In this document: positions 54,398 to 64,000 of the stretch, piece after piece
Numbering within the stretch: position 1 is the stretch's first letter
Layout: every line of letters begins with the position of its first letter
Origin: Pseudomicrostroma phylloplanum
Taxonomy: Eukaryota; Basidiomycota; Exobasidiomycetes; Microstromatales
NCBI GenBank assembly: GCA_039545275.1
Contig: BCHS01000001.1
Coordinates: 822,853-886,852 of the forward strand
Length of the DNA: 64,000 nucleotides
Direction of reading: 5' to 3'
Made by a program: the position numbers and the translations under genes
The notes under the pieces: model-generated
The model's database searches: none
The model's input: only the letters and a program-made list of their open reading frames with translations
What the model was told of the DNA's origin: nothing

Positions 54398-57300
54398 ATG
54401 AAGTTCGGGAAGCAGCTACAGAGCAACCAGATTCCTGGGTGGAGCGCGGCCTATCTGGACTACAAGTTCCTCAAAAAGATCATCAACTCCCTCGAGAAGG
54501 GCAGGCTGGGAGATGCTGCCCTGTTCGCTACGGGCGTCAGACCAGAGTACATCCCAGAAGATGCTAATAGGATAGACGCTGATGGGAACGCACAGATCCT
54601 GCCCCGGGTCGAAGGGTCAGATGAGCTGCAAGCTCACAAGGCTGCTTTCTTCTTCAAGCTAGAAAGAGAATTGGAGAAGGTGGGCTCACGGGCTGGTGAT
54701 GGGCAGCGAACCTCGGCGATTCTGACTCCTTCTCTTTCCTGTTCACGTTCTCCCAGATCAATGCCTTCTACCTGCAAAAAGAAGCCGAGCTCAAGGTCAG
54801 GCTACGGACGCTGATCGACAAGAGGAAATTGATCATGTCAAGGAGAGGCTCAGGGAAGCTTTCCAAGGAGTCGCCGGCTTTCTATGCCCTGTACGAAGGC
54901 TTCAGGTACTTTGAGAAGGATTTGAGCAAGCTGCAACAGTTCATCGAGATCAATGCTACAGGTTTCAGGAAAATCCTCAAGAAGTGGGACAAGAGGTCCA
55001 AATCGCAAACGAAGGAGCTATATTTGGCACGTCAAGTGGAGGTCCAGCGTGAGTAGAAATACCCGAAGGTACCACCGAGGTCCAGAGCGAGTGCTGACAC
55101 GCTCGATGACTGGCCCATCCTTTAGCTTGCTTCAATCGAGAGTTCATTGCAGAGCTCAATGACATTGCCGCCGCCAACTTGCTCGAGCTCGAGAACCTAT
55201 CAGAGCAGCCTTCTCTCACTCTGAGCGGCAGTCGCTCTAGCAGCGCAGACGGTGCCTCTGCGCTTAGCTCCGAGAAGCGGCTAGACTTTGTTGCTGCCCG
55301 TAATGAGGACATCGATCTGCTCACTGATCTCGAAGAAAATTTGAGCGTGGCCATCAAGGCCGGCAGACCGACCAAGGCGGCCGACATGATCAGGGTTGCG
55401 CAGCAGAATGAAGATGCCACCAGCGTCTCGCGCGTCGTCTGGCGGGCTCTTCTACATAGCTCTCCTGATGCTGTGCAAGCGGCCCTGGATGCTTCACTGC
55501 CGGACTTCGACTTCGTAGATGACATCAATTCTAGGACATGTCTTCACGAAGCCGCTCTGGCCGGAAACCTGACTCTTGTAAGGGCAGCTGTGCAACATGG
55601 TATTGACGTGGGTCAGAGGGACAACTATGGCCGCGCGGCAATCTCATACGCTGCTATGAATGGCCATGCCGATGTATGCACATTCCTCCTTACCCAGCCT
55701 GGCGTCGATGCTGCCACGGCCGATCAGGATGGCTTCTCACCGCTGGTCCTGGCTGTCATCAACGGCAGGACAGAAGTGTTGCGGATACTTCTGTCTCACG
55801 GCGTCAGTGTCGAGCCTCGGGAGATCACCGACTTGATCCCGTTGGGTCTCGCTTCACAAGCTGGACACGCAGACATCACTGCCATGCTGCTGCAGAGGGG
55901 CGCCAAGATCACCTCCAACCCGGAAGGTCTGACGCCGCAAGCTCTTGCAGCTCGCGAGGGCCACGTCGAGTGTCTCCGTCTGCTTATGCAGGCCAAGGCA
56001 AACCCGGATGCTCCCGAAAAAGGAACATTGTGGACCCCTCTGTTCTTTGCTGCAGAGAATGGTCATGCTGATTGCATTCGAGTCCTGCTGGACAGTCAAT
56101 GCAACATTGCAGCTCTCGACGAGAAGGGCAAGAATGCCATCTTCTACGCGGCCTGGAAGGGACATATCGACTGTCTTCTGATCTTACTGGAGGCTGCTAG
56201 TGCTGCAGCGCCTCCAACAGACGTGACGATGGCTTCGACACCGGTTTCGCACAAGGTGCGTGGGGCTGCGGCGGGGACAACGCCGCGGAAGAAGACTCGC
56301 GAGGAGGAACAACTTGATGAACTGGACGCGGAGCTCGAAGCAGATGGTATCCCCTCGCTTTCACTACCTCCGCCCATCATCCCCTTCCGGACGTATGGTC
56401 ACAATTACCTAGACAAGCGGTCGCTCGTGACAATAGCCTTGACCGACTCGTCGGTGAAGCTCTACAAGCATCACGATGCCCTTGGTCTAGACCAGTTCTC
56501 AACATCGTCGGTGAAGCTGGTCATGACATCGAAGCCAGATGCGAGCGCTACGTACATCCCGCACAACATCGTGCTGCCACTGGCCGACGAGCGCGAAGTC
56601 TTCTCTTTCCAAGTGGAAGCTCTAGACAAGCTTTCCATCGAATGGGAGCTGAGACCCACTTTCGGATCCAAGATCATCGGCAAGGCCGTCGCTTTGCCTT
56701 CTTCTTTCGAAGGAATGACGGATCGGAAACGCTTCGTACTACCACTGCAGGACACCTACCTGAGGATAGTGGGCGAGATCAACTTCGAAATTGACTTTGT
56801 GAAGCCCTTTGATGGCGTGCAGCTGGAGATTGGCGGAAGAGTGGAGACGTATTGGAAGAGCTTGCTGCCGGGATCGTCTGCGGCCTCGGGCGGAGGGGTT
56901 CGAATGACTCCTACTGGTGCGGAAGGAGAGTCTGGCAGCCTTACCTCGCCGGCCATCAATACGCCCCAGGCATCTGCCTCGATCATAGGATCCATCGGAA
57001 GTACCTCGGCTCTTGTCCCGGCAGCTGGCTCAGCGTCAGTCGTCACCGCATCCTCGCTGTCAGGTGACTACCTGCGTCTCGTAGTGCAAGTGACAAAAGA
57101 CGGTGTGGCTGTCGTCTATCCTGCCTTTACTCTGCCCATGACGGGTCTTGATGTCTACATCGGATCAGTGACAGGCGACCAATACCTTGAATTCGCTCAG
57201 TCTACGGGCCGTCTGCTGCGAGTGCCAGGACGACAAGCAGCGACCATGGGCCTACAAGACTGGGTGCAAGCATTGAAGGGCAAGATGGTCACACTAGAGG

Positions 57301-57959
57301 CTCTGCTGTCCGTGCTTCCCGCCTCCATCGGTATCGACTTGAACATCCTGTACCCCTCGTCGGCCGACGTGCGAGGCAACCCAAGTCTCCCCAAGATTGA
57401 GGTCAACCACTTTGTGGACACCATCCTGCACGCAGTCTACCGCGCCGGCACGCACAACCTCACGCAGAGCCGCAAGATCCTCTTTACCTCGCGCAGCCCC
57501 ACCGTCTGCACCGCACTGAACTGGAAGCAGCCAAACTATGCCGTCTTCTTCGCCTCGGACTGTGGGCTGCAGCGCACCGCCGAGGACGAGACTGTCCTGG
57601 CCCCTTCGGACCGCGGAGAGCCTGACCCGCGCAGACTGAGCGTGAGCGAGGCGGTGCGCTTTGCCAAGAACAACAATCTCCTTGGATTGGCCATCGACGC
57701 AACTCTGCTCAATAGTGTGCCGGAGCTGGTGCAGACGATCAAGGCGGCGGGGTTCCTGCTGATCACCATTGGCACCTTCACTCAGGGGGCACAGAGCTAC
57801 AGCAACGGAGCAGCCGCGGCGGCGGCAGCAGCAGGTGGACAAGGGCACAGTAACGAGTCGACGCCGCCGCCTCTGGCGGATGCGAACGTAGACGGTGTCA
57901 TCGAAGATGGCATCCTCGTCTGCAAGAGCTCAAAGGTTACCGACGCCGTCTTCGTGTGA
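54398..57959 (+). CDS. PHO81: Pho81-type SPX/ankyrin CDK inhibitor
   Basis: Phosphate-pathway regulator that inhibits the Pho80-Pho85 kinase when phosphate is low. Exons are 54398..54679, 54757..55048 and 55126..57959, 1135 aa. The SPX domain begins at Met1 (MKFGKQLQSNQIPGWSAAYL, then DYKFLKKIIN) and continues INAFYLQKEAEL and LQQFIEINATGFRKILKKWDK, the basic inositol-pyrophosphate surface. Ankyrin repeats span about 330-560 (TCLHEAALAGNLTLVRAAVQ; YGRAAISYAAMNGHADVCTF; GFSPLVLAVINGRTEVLRIL; TPLFFAAENGHADCIRVLLD; KNAIFYAAWKGHIDCLLIL). The C-terminus (about 850-1135) has the GDPD-like fold seen in Pho81, but the paired catalytic HR...E motif of true phosphodiesterases is not visible, so it is presumably inactive. 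Confidence 0.95.
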
Positions 57960-58202
57960 GGACTGCCATCGCCAGACCTCCGAAGAAAGTCCACGACTTG
58001 TCTATTCTTCTGTGACCTGATTATGTATCACCCCCTAACGTTGTCCTTCATCAAAAGAAATGTCACTGTTGTCCCTCTGGTCGGACCTACTGATCGATAT
58101 CGGAATCTTTAGATAGAATGCCATTGCTCTCGAGCGCGCCCAGACATCATTCGTTACAGTGTAAGCGCCCTATACCTCCCTCCCTGAGAAGCGTCCAGGG
58201 CA

Positions 58203-60185
58203 CTACTCATCGTCTGCCACTCCCATGACCTTCTTGAGAATGTCCTCGCTAGACGACCGGTCCTTGGTCTTCTCCTTGATGTACGCCGCGAGCTGATCCA
58301 GCGGCACCACCTCTCCCTTTGAGTCTCCCTCCTCCGACCCTTTACCCCTCTGCTCCTTGACCCTGACCGTCCTCTGTTCCTGGTTCCACTCGTCCGGCGC
58401 GAGGATCACGGCGTAGGGCACAGCATCGCGGGCAATCGAGGCAAATTGCGCGGGGGCCTTGGGCTTGACCTTGTAGCTGTACTCGGCCTTGATGCCGGCG
58501 GACCAGAGGAGCTGAGCAACGTGCATGCGCTCCTTGACCATGCCCTCCTTGCCGAGGGACATGATGAAGCATTCAGTCTCCTTTGAGCGCACCTCGGATG
58601 AGGAGGCATCCGCGCCCTCCTGCTCCCGCAGCTTGGCCAGGCGAGCCATCATGATGGAGAAGACGCGCTCTACACCGATGGACACACCCACACATGGCAC
58701 CTGACCAGCGCTCGGGGCCTTGCCACTGGCGGTAGCCCCTGAGCCAGAGAACATACCGACAAGGTTGTCGTACCTTCCTCCGGCGGCGATGGACCCGACT
58801 CCCACGCTTGCCGAGGCATCGTCGTCATCTTGGTCACCGGCCTTCTTCGACTTCTTGCTCTTCTTGGAGTCGGTCGCAACTTCGCCAGCTGATCCTGCTT
58901 CCTCGCCCGCGGCAGGCTTCGGGGGAGGTGCGCTGCCTTCGGTGACTGCTTCGTAGATGATACCAGTGTAGTAGTCGAGACCGCGAGCTAGACTGAGGTC
59001 GAAAGAGATCCTCGGCGTCACTTCCAGGACGTCCAGATATTCGAACAGGACCTTCATCTCCTCGAGTCCCTTCTTGGCTGATGCGTTGCTCGTCAACTTC
59101 TCGTCCTTCAGCAGCTCCTCCACTAGCTCCCGACTTCCCTTCTTGCCGACGTACTCTCCGATTTGGTCCGCCGAGCCCTCGTCTAGGCCCTTTTCGAGCA
59201 TCTCCTTCTTCACTTCAGCCCAAGGTGACTTGTCGAGCTTGTCTACTGCGCTCGAGATCGTCCTGATCTTGTCCTCCGGCACACCACAGACAGCAAAGAG
59301 TCCATCTAGGATGGCACGATGGTTCAGCTTGATGGTGAATTGCCTGATCCCCAGAGCAAGTAGCGTCTTGGTCAGGATGTGGAGGATCTCCGAGTCAGGC
59401 AGCAGAGGATCATGAACGCCAGAGATGTCGAAGTCGCACTGATAGAACTCCCTGAATCGTCCCTTTGCCATTGCAGGTTGGTCTCGCCTGTAGACCTTGG
59501 CGATGTGATATCTCTTGATGGAGCCGTACTCGGAGGGGTTCATGGCTACGAATCTTGCAAAGGGGACTGTCAGGTCATATCGCAGTGAGCAGAGCTCTCC
59601 ACCTTGGTCCTGAAGGTCATAGATCAGCTTCGAGTCCTCTCCGTACTTCCCACTGAGGATCTCCTTCAGCTCGAAGACGGGGGTATCGATGGTGACTCCT
59701 CCATGAGTTTTGAATACTGCCTCGATGACCTTGAAGATGTGGGAGCGCAGGGACATCGATAGAGGGTCCCAGTCCCTGGTTCCTTTGGGTGTCTTGAGCG
59801 TGTACTTTACAGGAGCGGATGCTGCAGCCTTGTCCTTCTTGGAAGACGAGGAGCCTGACGGCTTGCTGCCCTTCGCAGCACTGGACGGAGTGCCGCCAAG
59901 TGACAGCGAGGCCACACTCTTCTTGAGATCAAGGAGGAGCGCTACCTGCTCATCCACCTGTTCCTTGGGAGCGCCGGAGGTCTTCAGAGACCGGACCTTC
60001 TCCGCTTGTGACTCTAGCTGAAGCTGCAGTTCCATCGGACCGAGGGCTGCCGTGGTCATAGTGCGAGTAGGGAGTAAGGGGTGAGGGATGACAAGGGCGC
60101 CGCTGCGAGCGGGAGCTGCGATGTTGTTTCGGCACAGCGATGGATGGCAGAGAGCTCTACGTGAGATCAGCGCTGCTCTGAGCAT
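58203..60185 (-). CDS. HTS1: Histidyl-tRNA synthetase, dual-targeted
   Basis: Class II synthetase charging tRNA-His. Single exon; 660 aa from the ATG at 60185, 618 aa from the in-frame ATG at 60059. Residues 1-42 (MLRAALISRRALCHPSLCRN at the start) are Arg/Ala-rich without acidic residues, as in a mitochondrial presequence. The second start (MTTAALGPMELQLQLE) precedes the WHEP-like/linker region. Catalytic features: TPKGTRDWDP, LRYDLTVPFARFVAMN, YHIAKVYRRDQPAMAKGRF then REFYQCDFDI (motif 2), the His-specific LARGLDYYTGIIYEA and AAGGRYDNLVGMF, GVSIGVERVFSIM (motif 3), and an anticodon-binding domain near the end. A Lys/Asp-rich insert (KKSKKSKKAGDQDDDD) sits between the His-specific motifs. 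As in yeast HTS1, one gene probably supplies both compartments. Confidence 0.96.
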   Translation of the reverse strand: MLRAALISRRALCHPSLCRNNIAAPARSGALVIPHPLLPTRTMTTAALGPMELQLQLESQAEKVRSLKTSGAPKEQVDEQVALLLDLKKSVASLSLGGTPSSAAKGSKPSGSSSSKKDKAAASAPVKYTLKTPKGTRDWDPLSMSLRSHIFKVIEAVFKTHGGVTIDTPVFELKEILSGKYGEDSKLIYDLQDQGGELCSLRYDLTVPFARFVAMNPSEYGSIKRYHIAKVYRRDQPAMAKGRFREFYQCDFDISGVHDPLLPDSEILHILTKTLLALGIRQFTIKLNHRAILDGLFAVCGVPEDKIRTISSAVDKLDKSPWAEVKKEMLEKGLDEGSADQIGEYVGKKGSRELVEELLKDEKLTSNASAKKGLEEMKVLFEYLDVLEVTPRISFDLSLARGLDYYTGIIYEAVTEGSAPPPKPAAGEEAGSAGEVATDSKKSKKSKKAGDQDDDDASASVGVGSIAAGGRYDNLVGMFSGSGATASGKAPSAGQVPCVGVSIGVERVFSIMMARLAKLREQEGADASSSEVRSKETECFIMSLGKEGMVKERMHVAQLLWSAGIKAEYSYKVKPKAPAQFASIARDAVPYAVILAPDEWNQEQRTVRVKEQRGKGSEEGDSKGEVVPLDQLAAYIKEKTKDRSSSEDILKKVMGVADDE

Positions 60186-60427
60186 ACAAGGGCAGGGCTG
60201 CGGGTCGTGAGTCAGAAGGTGTGAGCAGTTACTCTCGTCGAGTCGTTGTACGGAAAGGAGGCAAGCAGCGACGCACATGGCTGCGCGCGACCCTGGCCTG
60301 CGCGGCGGAGTTGATATCAGATTCTGGGTGCCGATTCCTTTCCGTTGCTACTTCCGTCGACTTGCTCGGTCCCCTGCCAAGTGACCATCGCAGGTGATCT
60401 ACACAGGGCTTGTCGTTGACGGCAACC
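60186..60427. promoter_or_regulatory. Divergent promoter HTS1 / IAH1
   Basis: 242 bp between divergent ATGs. No other feature fits, so both core promoters must lie here. Confidence 0.55.
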
Positions 60428-61519
60428 ATGACCCTCGCTCTCGAATCGCCTTACACGTCCATTGTGTGCTTTGGAGACAGCCAAGTGACTAGATGCGAAC
60501 GAGCTGAATGACTGTCGGAGGTCGGTGGTACTCACACGCCTTTCTTTGCCCTGACAACAGACACAGTATGCCAATGGTCCTGGCGGCTTCGTCGCTAGCC
60601 TTGCACATGCTTATCAGCGTAGGGCGGACGGTGCGTTTGAATGACTCCGATGTACTTGCACAGACTGTATGCTGACGTTAGTCCTGGTTACAATGACAGT
60701 GTTCAACCGGGGATTCAGCGGCTACACAACCCGCGAAGGTGAGAATCAGCTGGTCCAGTGAGCCGTCAGGCATACACTCATGCTTACTCGGACGTCCGCC
60801 GCAGCTCTTGTCGTCGCGAAACAGCTCTTCCGTTGGTCTCCCCATTTCGATCCCTCCGGAATGCAGGCGGTAATCATTTGGCTGGGATGCAACGACTCCA
60901 TACAGAAGGGTCAGAAGCAGCATGTGAGTGGGAGCATCCCTAAGCTCGGCTAGGTCTAGGTACTGATGCGACGAGCTTTCCAGGTGTCACCGGAGGAGTT
61001 CAGAACCAATTTAAGCAGCATACTAGACATCGTTGCCTTCAAAACAGATGCTGCATCCTCAGGGTCCTGCCAGGCACCTTATATCCTCTTGTTAGGCCCC
61101 ACACCCGTGACCGAGCGAGCGTTCCACGACAACGAGGCGAAGAAAGAGTACTCGTCGATTGTCAGTGATATCGCCCGGGATGCACAGTACAGGAGCACAG
61201 TAGAGTTTCTAGACATGTACCAGCTCTTCAGCCACGCAGCATCTCCAGTGGCAGATCTGCTGGACTCGGATGGCCTCCACGTATCGCCACGAGGCTACGA
61301 AGTGAGTACGCCAAGAGGCTGAGGCTCACGCAACAAGCTGGAGTGAGGCGAGGGTGGCACTGACCGTCTCATCACTCGCTTCTCTGACAGGTCACCTTCG
61401 AGGCAGTCTTTGAACGGCTTCGACAGCAGCAAGGTCTTGAGCCCGGGGACATACCTCTGCAATTCCCTGACTGGAAGACGTTTCATACAGACGCTGCCGG
61501 GGAGGGAGCGAAGCCATAG
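60428..61519 (+). CDS. IAH1: IAH1-like GDSL/SGNH esterase
   Basis: Homologue of yeast isoamyl acetate-hydrolysing esterase. Six exons: 60428..60484, 60561..60630, 60700..60738, 60805..60923, 60984..61301 and 61391..61519, 243 aa (yeast Iah1 is 238). Block I reads IVCFGDSQTQYANGPGG (Ser nucleophile). Block II is DVFNRGFSGYTTRE, with oxyanion Gly. Block III is IIWLGCNDS (Asn of SGNH). Block V is LDSDGLHVSPRGYE (catalytic Asp and His). Every exon junction falls inside a conserved block and keeps frame, which makes the model strong despite the small exons. In the middle, YILLLGPTPVTERAF corresponds to the IITPPP segment. Cytosolic: no signal peptide seen. Confidence 0.93.
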
Positions 61520-62145
61520 GCGGAGCGCTGATCGGATGTACCCTCAGCGATCCGACCCGCTCGCGCCGTCTGTTGTGGTGTCTCGTCACCAAACAACACT
61601 CGTCCAGGCGATCGCCACGCCCGCCGGCAACCGTGTACATTACCTCCGCCGAGCTCGAAGCCCCATACACCGCCAGTGGGGTGTCACTCTATGACGTGAG
61701 CCTCAAGGGCGAGGTGCGGAAACTTCTTTTGGGACGGTGGCTGAAGTGAGAGCTGATCAGCAAGCTCAATTTACTAGCCGGGCACGATTACCATCCCACA
61801 GGCTACCTCGACGCTTCATCCTGCAATCTGTATTGAGCCTAGCAGCAATTCCAGAAGATCTCCCGACCGCTTGGGAAAGACCTCGCTTACAGTGCGGCAA
61901 CACTGCCCGCCGGTACTAGCTTATCATAATCGTCTGTATTGCCGGCCCTGACTTGCCCACCCCTACGTCACTGACGCTGTACAGGGTTACGGTCGGTTCG
62001 TCTTCCGCCCGTGCAGGCAAGTATTTCGGAAAGTGACCCATCAAACACGGCGGAGTCAGAAACAACTCCCCCACATCCGAGAGCCAGTCCGGCCTTTGAG
62101 AGTGGCAACCATTCTCACTCGAAGGCCTCCGAGCTAGCCGAGATC
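61520..62145. other. Coding-like segments, gene model unresolved
   Basis: Plus-strand pieces here look like exons (VYITSAELEAPYTASGVSLYD ending at a GTGAGC donor at about 61696; LRSVRLPPVQASISESDPSN opening after a CACTGACGCTGTACAG acceptor at 61984, which has a good branch point). I found no frame-consistent set of junctions from an ATG. No ATG occurs from 61693 to 62145. Confidence 0.3.
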
Positions 62146-62741
62146 ATGGTAGAACAGTACAGAGAACAACGACGGATGTAAGTGGTCGTCACTGCGACGG
62201 GATGTGCTCTGCTTTCCGCGTCTGCTTCAGGATGACTGATCGCGAGGTGTTTGGTGAGGTTCCGAAACGGGACGAGATCTGCGATCAGCAATGGCATGCG
62301 AAGGTGTGCCTGGCCACGATCGGCGTTCTGTCCGGCATAGCCGATGCAATGGCCATGAAGGGCAGACGTGGGAAGGTGTTGCTGTCAGTGTTGGACTGGA
62401 CTGATGGGCATGGATGTGGCTCGGGTTGTAACCCGCCCCCTCGGAGCCAGGTGAGGCAAGGGGGCTTGTGTCAGCTGCGATCGCCCCAAGTCACAAGGCT
62501 CGACGCGTCTACACGTCGGGCGGAGTCAAGGCCGCCGGAACAACACTTTTGGCCGCGGGAGGGGCAGCTGCAGCCAGGACACCGGACGGGGGATTCGCAG
62601 CTGCAGCACCCTGCGTCCCCTCCCCCTTGCGTCTCCCTTGACGCTTCCACCCCCCAATGGGGCAAGGCTGCAAGCGCTGCTCCCCTGCTGACACCGGTGC
62701 GGTTGATCGCCTCATCTGATCGAGGGAGATCTTCTGGCTAG
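62146..62741 (+). CDS. Doubtful two-exon ORF (180 aa)
   Basis: Possible exons are 62146..62177 and 62231..62741 (intron 53 nt, GTAAGT and CTTCAG). The ATG ends a 450-nt ATG-free stretch. An unspliced start at 62202 in the same frame is the alternative. The first half reads protein-like (MVEQYREQRR, then MMTDREVFGEVPKRDEICDQ, then KVCLATIGVLSGIADAMAMK); the second half is Pro/Gln/Arg-rich and could be chance. No family is recognised. It may instead be the last exon of the unresolved gene upstream. Confidence 0.25.
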
Positions 62742-63766
62742 AGGTGCAAGGGGAAAGGAAGCAACAGCCTTTGCAGGAAGATCATCAAAGACGCCTTCTT
62801 GTTTTGAAGCGGACACAGTGAGACAAGACCAGCCAAACACGCTAGGATACAAGTTAGGATACACGTCCCCTGGAGCGACTCGACGTGAAAGTGATGCGTG
62901 TTGTGATCCCAGATCGCAAGTGGAAGCATGGGCATCTTCCAAGCGGGCAGACATGCGGAGAAGCTTATGTCGTCGCGTCCTCTCACGATACAAGGTTCGG
63001 CCCTCGGTTGTGCTGTCAGGACCCGCACGGCTTTGCTCTGTGATGCAGCTGAGAGAGGCAAGCCAAGCGAGGGCAGACTCAAGGGGAGGGGCACTGGGCC
63101 AGAAGACAAGGGCTGCGAGGGCAGGGCGGGGCGAGGGGAGGCTGCATGAAAGTAATGGGCGACAATTGCCCTTGTTGGTTCCGTGGCCAAGCTCCGCCTC
63201 TGGGCCAACCTCCGCCTTCTTCCCACCTCGGAGATCAAGATCATCACGGGCTGGCCCACACACACACACGCACGCACGCACGCACACACACACACGCCCT
63301 TGCCCTCGCTTTGACCCGACTGCCCCCCCTGGCTCGCCCCCTTCTCCGCTTTGCAGTGCCTATCCTTTGCTACAATAACATCAGGTCCTCGTCTCCATCT
63401 TCCCTCTCATCCACACAGCATCGTCCCCCCTCCTCTACAGGTCTTTAAGTCTCCCGGTCCCTCAGCATCTTCACGCTCCAAGAGAGTATCGTCCTACACA
63501 TCACGCGTCTCAAGCCATCGTGACAAGGCTCGCATAGTCACACCTCACTGTCATTTCCTTGGCCCTCACGTCAACCCAAGAAGCATCCAGATATCCTCTT
63601 CGCGTCGGCTTGGACCAGCCGCGTCTCCCTCATAGCATACCTGAGCACGAGTCAAAGGCCTTCCAGCGCTGCTGTACATCGTGACCCTCGCTGACAGGCA
63701 GCCTCGGTCTTACCGCCCATCATCTGTGCCTCCCGACACGCGCCCTTCTCTGCCAACATAGTCAGC
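62742..63766. other. Leader and promoter of the right-edge gene, with CA/CGCA microsatellite
   Basis: No gene is supported. From 63158 to 63766 there is no ATG on the plus strand, so a leader of several hundred nt is likely. The sequence is C/T-rich, as usual for fungal leaders. Confidence 0.5.
63258..63296. repeat. (CA)n(CGCA)n compound microsatellite
   Basis: CA repeats, then ACGC/CGCA tetramers, then CA again, about 39 bp, within the ATG-free leader. Confidence 0.85.
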
Positions 63767-64000
63767 ATGAGCATCAAGTCTGAGCAATTGACCGAGCCCT
63801 TTGGAGGCTTCGACTTCTCGAACCCGTTTCCTGGAGCCGCAGCGCCTCACTACAAGCAGCAACAGCGCCCATCAGGCATCTCGCGCGGCCACGGGCGTAC
63901 CGATTCCACTTCGTCGCGGAGACATAGCATACAGCTTGATGGTTCGGATCACAAGGTCGAATTCGACCTCAACTTCCTATCGCAGGGTGTAGACAAGTCC
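63767..64000 (+). CDS. Start of an unknown gene (right edge, 78 codons seen)
   Basis: Open frame from the first ATG after about 600 ATG-free nt to the end of the window. The N-terminus is MSIKSEQLTEPFGGFDFSNP, then Gln/Arg/Ser-rich, then HKVEFDLNFLSQGVDKS. The long ATG-free leader and disordered acidic/aromatic N-terminus are common in fungal transcription factors, but no domain is visible. Confidence 0.6.
   Translation, partial: MSIKSEQLTEPFGGFDFSNPFPGAAAPHYKQQQRPSGISRGHGRTDSTSSRRHSIQLDGSDHKVEFDLNFLSQGVDKS

Noticed and set aside
63250..63300. Direct repeats considered as a CRISPR array
   Set aside because: It is a simple CA/CGCA microsatellite without spacers, and the genome is eukaryotic.

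Overview
The window is nuclear DNA of a filamentous or dimorphic fungus, most likely a basidiomycete. Genes are dense and lie on both strands. Most introns I could place are 60-115 nt with GTGAGT/GTAAGT-type donors and YAG acceptors, and the coding sequence is GC-rich. The gene set is eukaryotic housekeeping plus fungal regulators (Pho81, Rpd3, a TEY MAP kinase, Ole1 with fused cytochrome b5). Ustilaginomycotina fits the style of the proteins, in particular a Fus3/Kss1-type MAP kinase with an N-terminal extension, but I cannot prove the lineage from sequence alone. I saw no rRNA, tRNA, transposon or CRISPR array. There is one assembly gap (14744-14848).

Layout, left to right. 0-5 kb: the 5' part of a Tlg2/syntaxin-16 t-SNARE (minus, running off the left edge), a small predicted secreted peptide (minus) and VFA1 (minus). 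4.8-8.3 kb: exportin CRM1/XPO1. 9-13.6 kb: a low-complexity protein of unknown function and alanine aminotransferase. 14-15.2 kb: RhoGDI (RDI1, minus, seven exons, with the gap inside an intron). 16.4-24.5 kb: a large C2H2 zinc-finger protein, a BuGZ/ZNF207-like zinc-finger protein (minus) and a RING E3. 24.5-28.7 kb: a gene-poor stretch with a remarkable ATG-free leader, a candidate two-exon small gene and the MAP kinase. 29-36 kb: Vac1/Pep7 (minus) diverging from Prp24. 37-45.3 kb: OLE1, an uncharacterised 1097-residue protein and an mARC-like MOSC protein. 45.5-48.7 kb: MRT4 (minus) diverging from RPD3. 50.5-58 kb: an uncharacterised Ser/Pro-rich protein, GINS subunit PSF3 (minus) and PHO81. 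58.2-61.5 kb: HTS1 (minus) diverging from an IAH1-like GDSL esterase. 61.5-64 kb: unresolved coding-like sequence and the start of a gene that leaves the window.

There is no operon-like or biosynthetic clustering. The genes serve unrelated core processes: endosomal/vacuolar traffic (TLG2, VFA1, VAC1), nuclear export, ribosome and spliceosome assembly (MRT4, PRP24), replication (PSF3), chromatin (RPD3), phosphate and MAPK signalling, and lipid desaturation. Several pairs are head-to-head with short shared promoters (VAC1/PRP24, BuGZ/RING, HTS1/IAH1).

I built exon-intron models by hand from reading frame, splice consensus and family conservation. No search was run. Names of well-conserved families are secure; names of low-complexity proteins are withheld.
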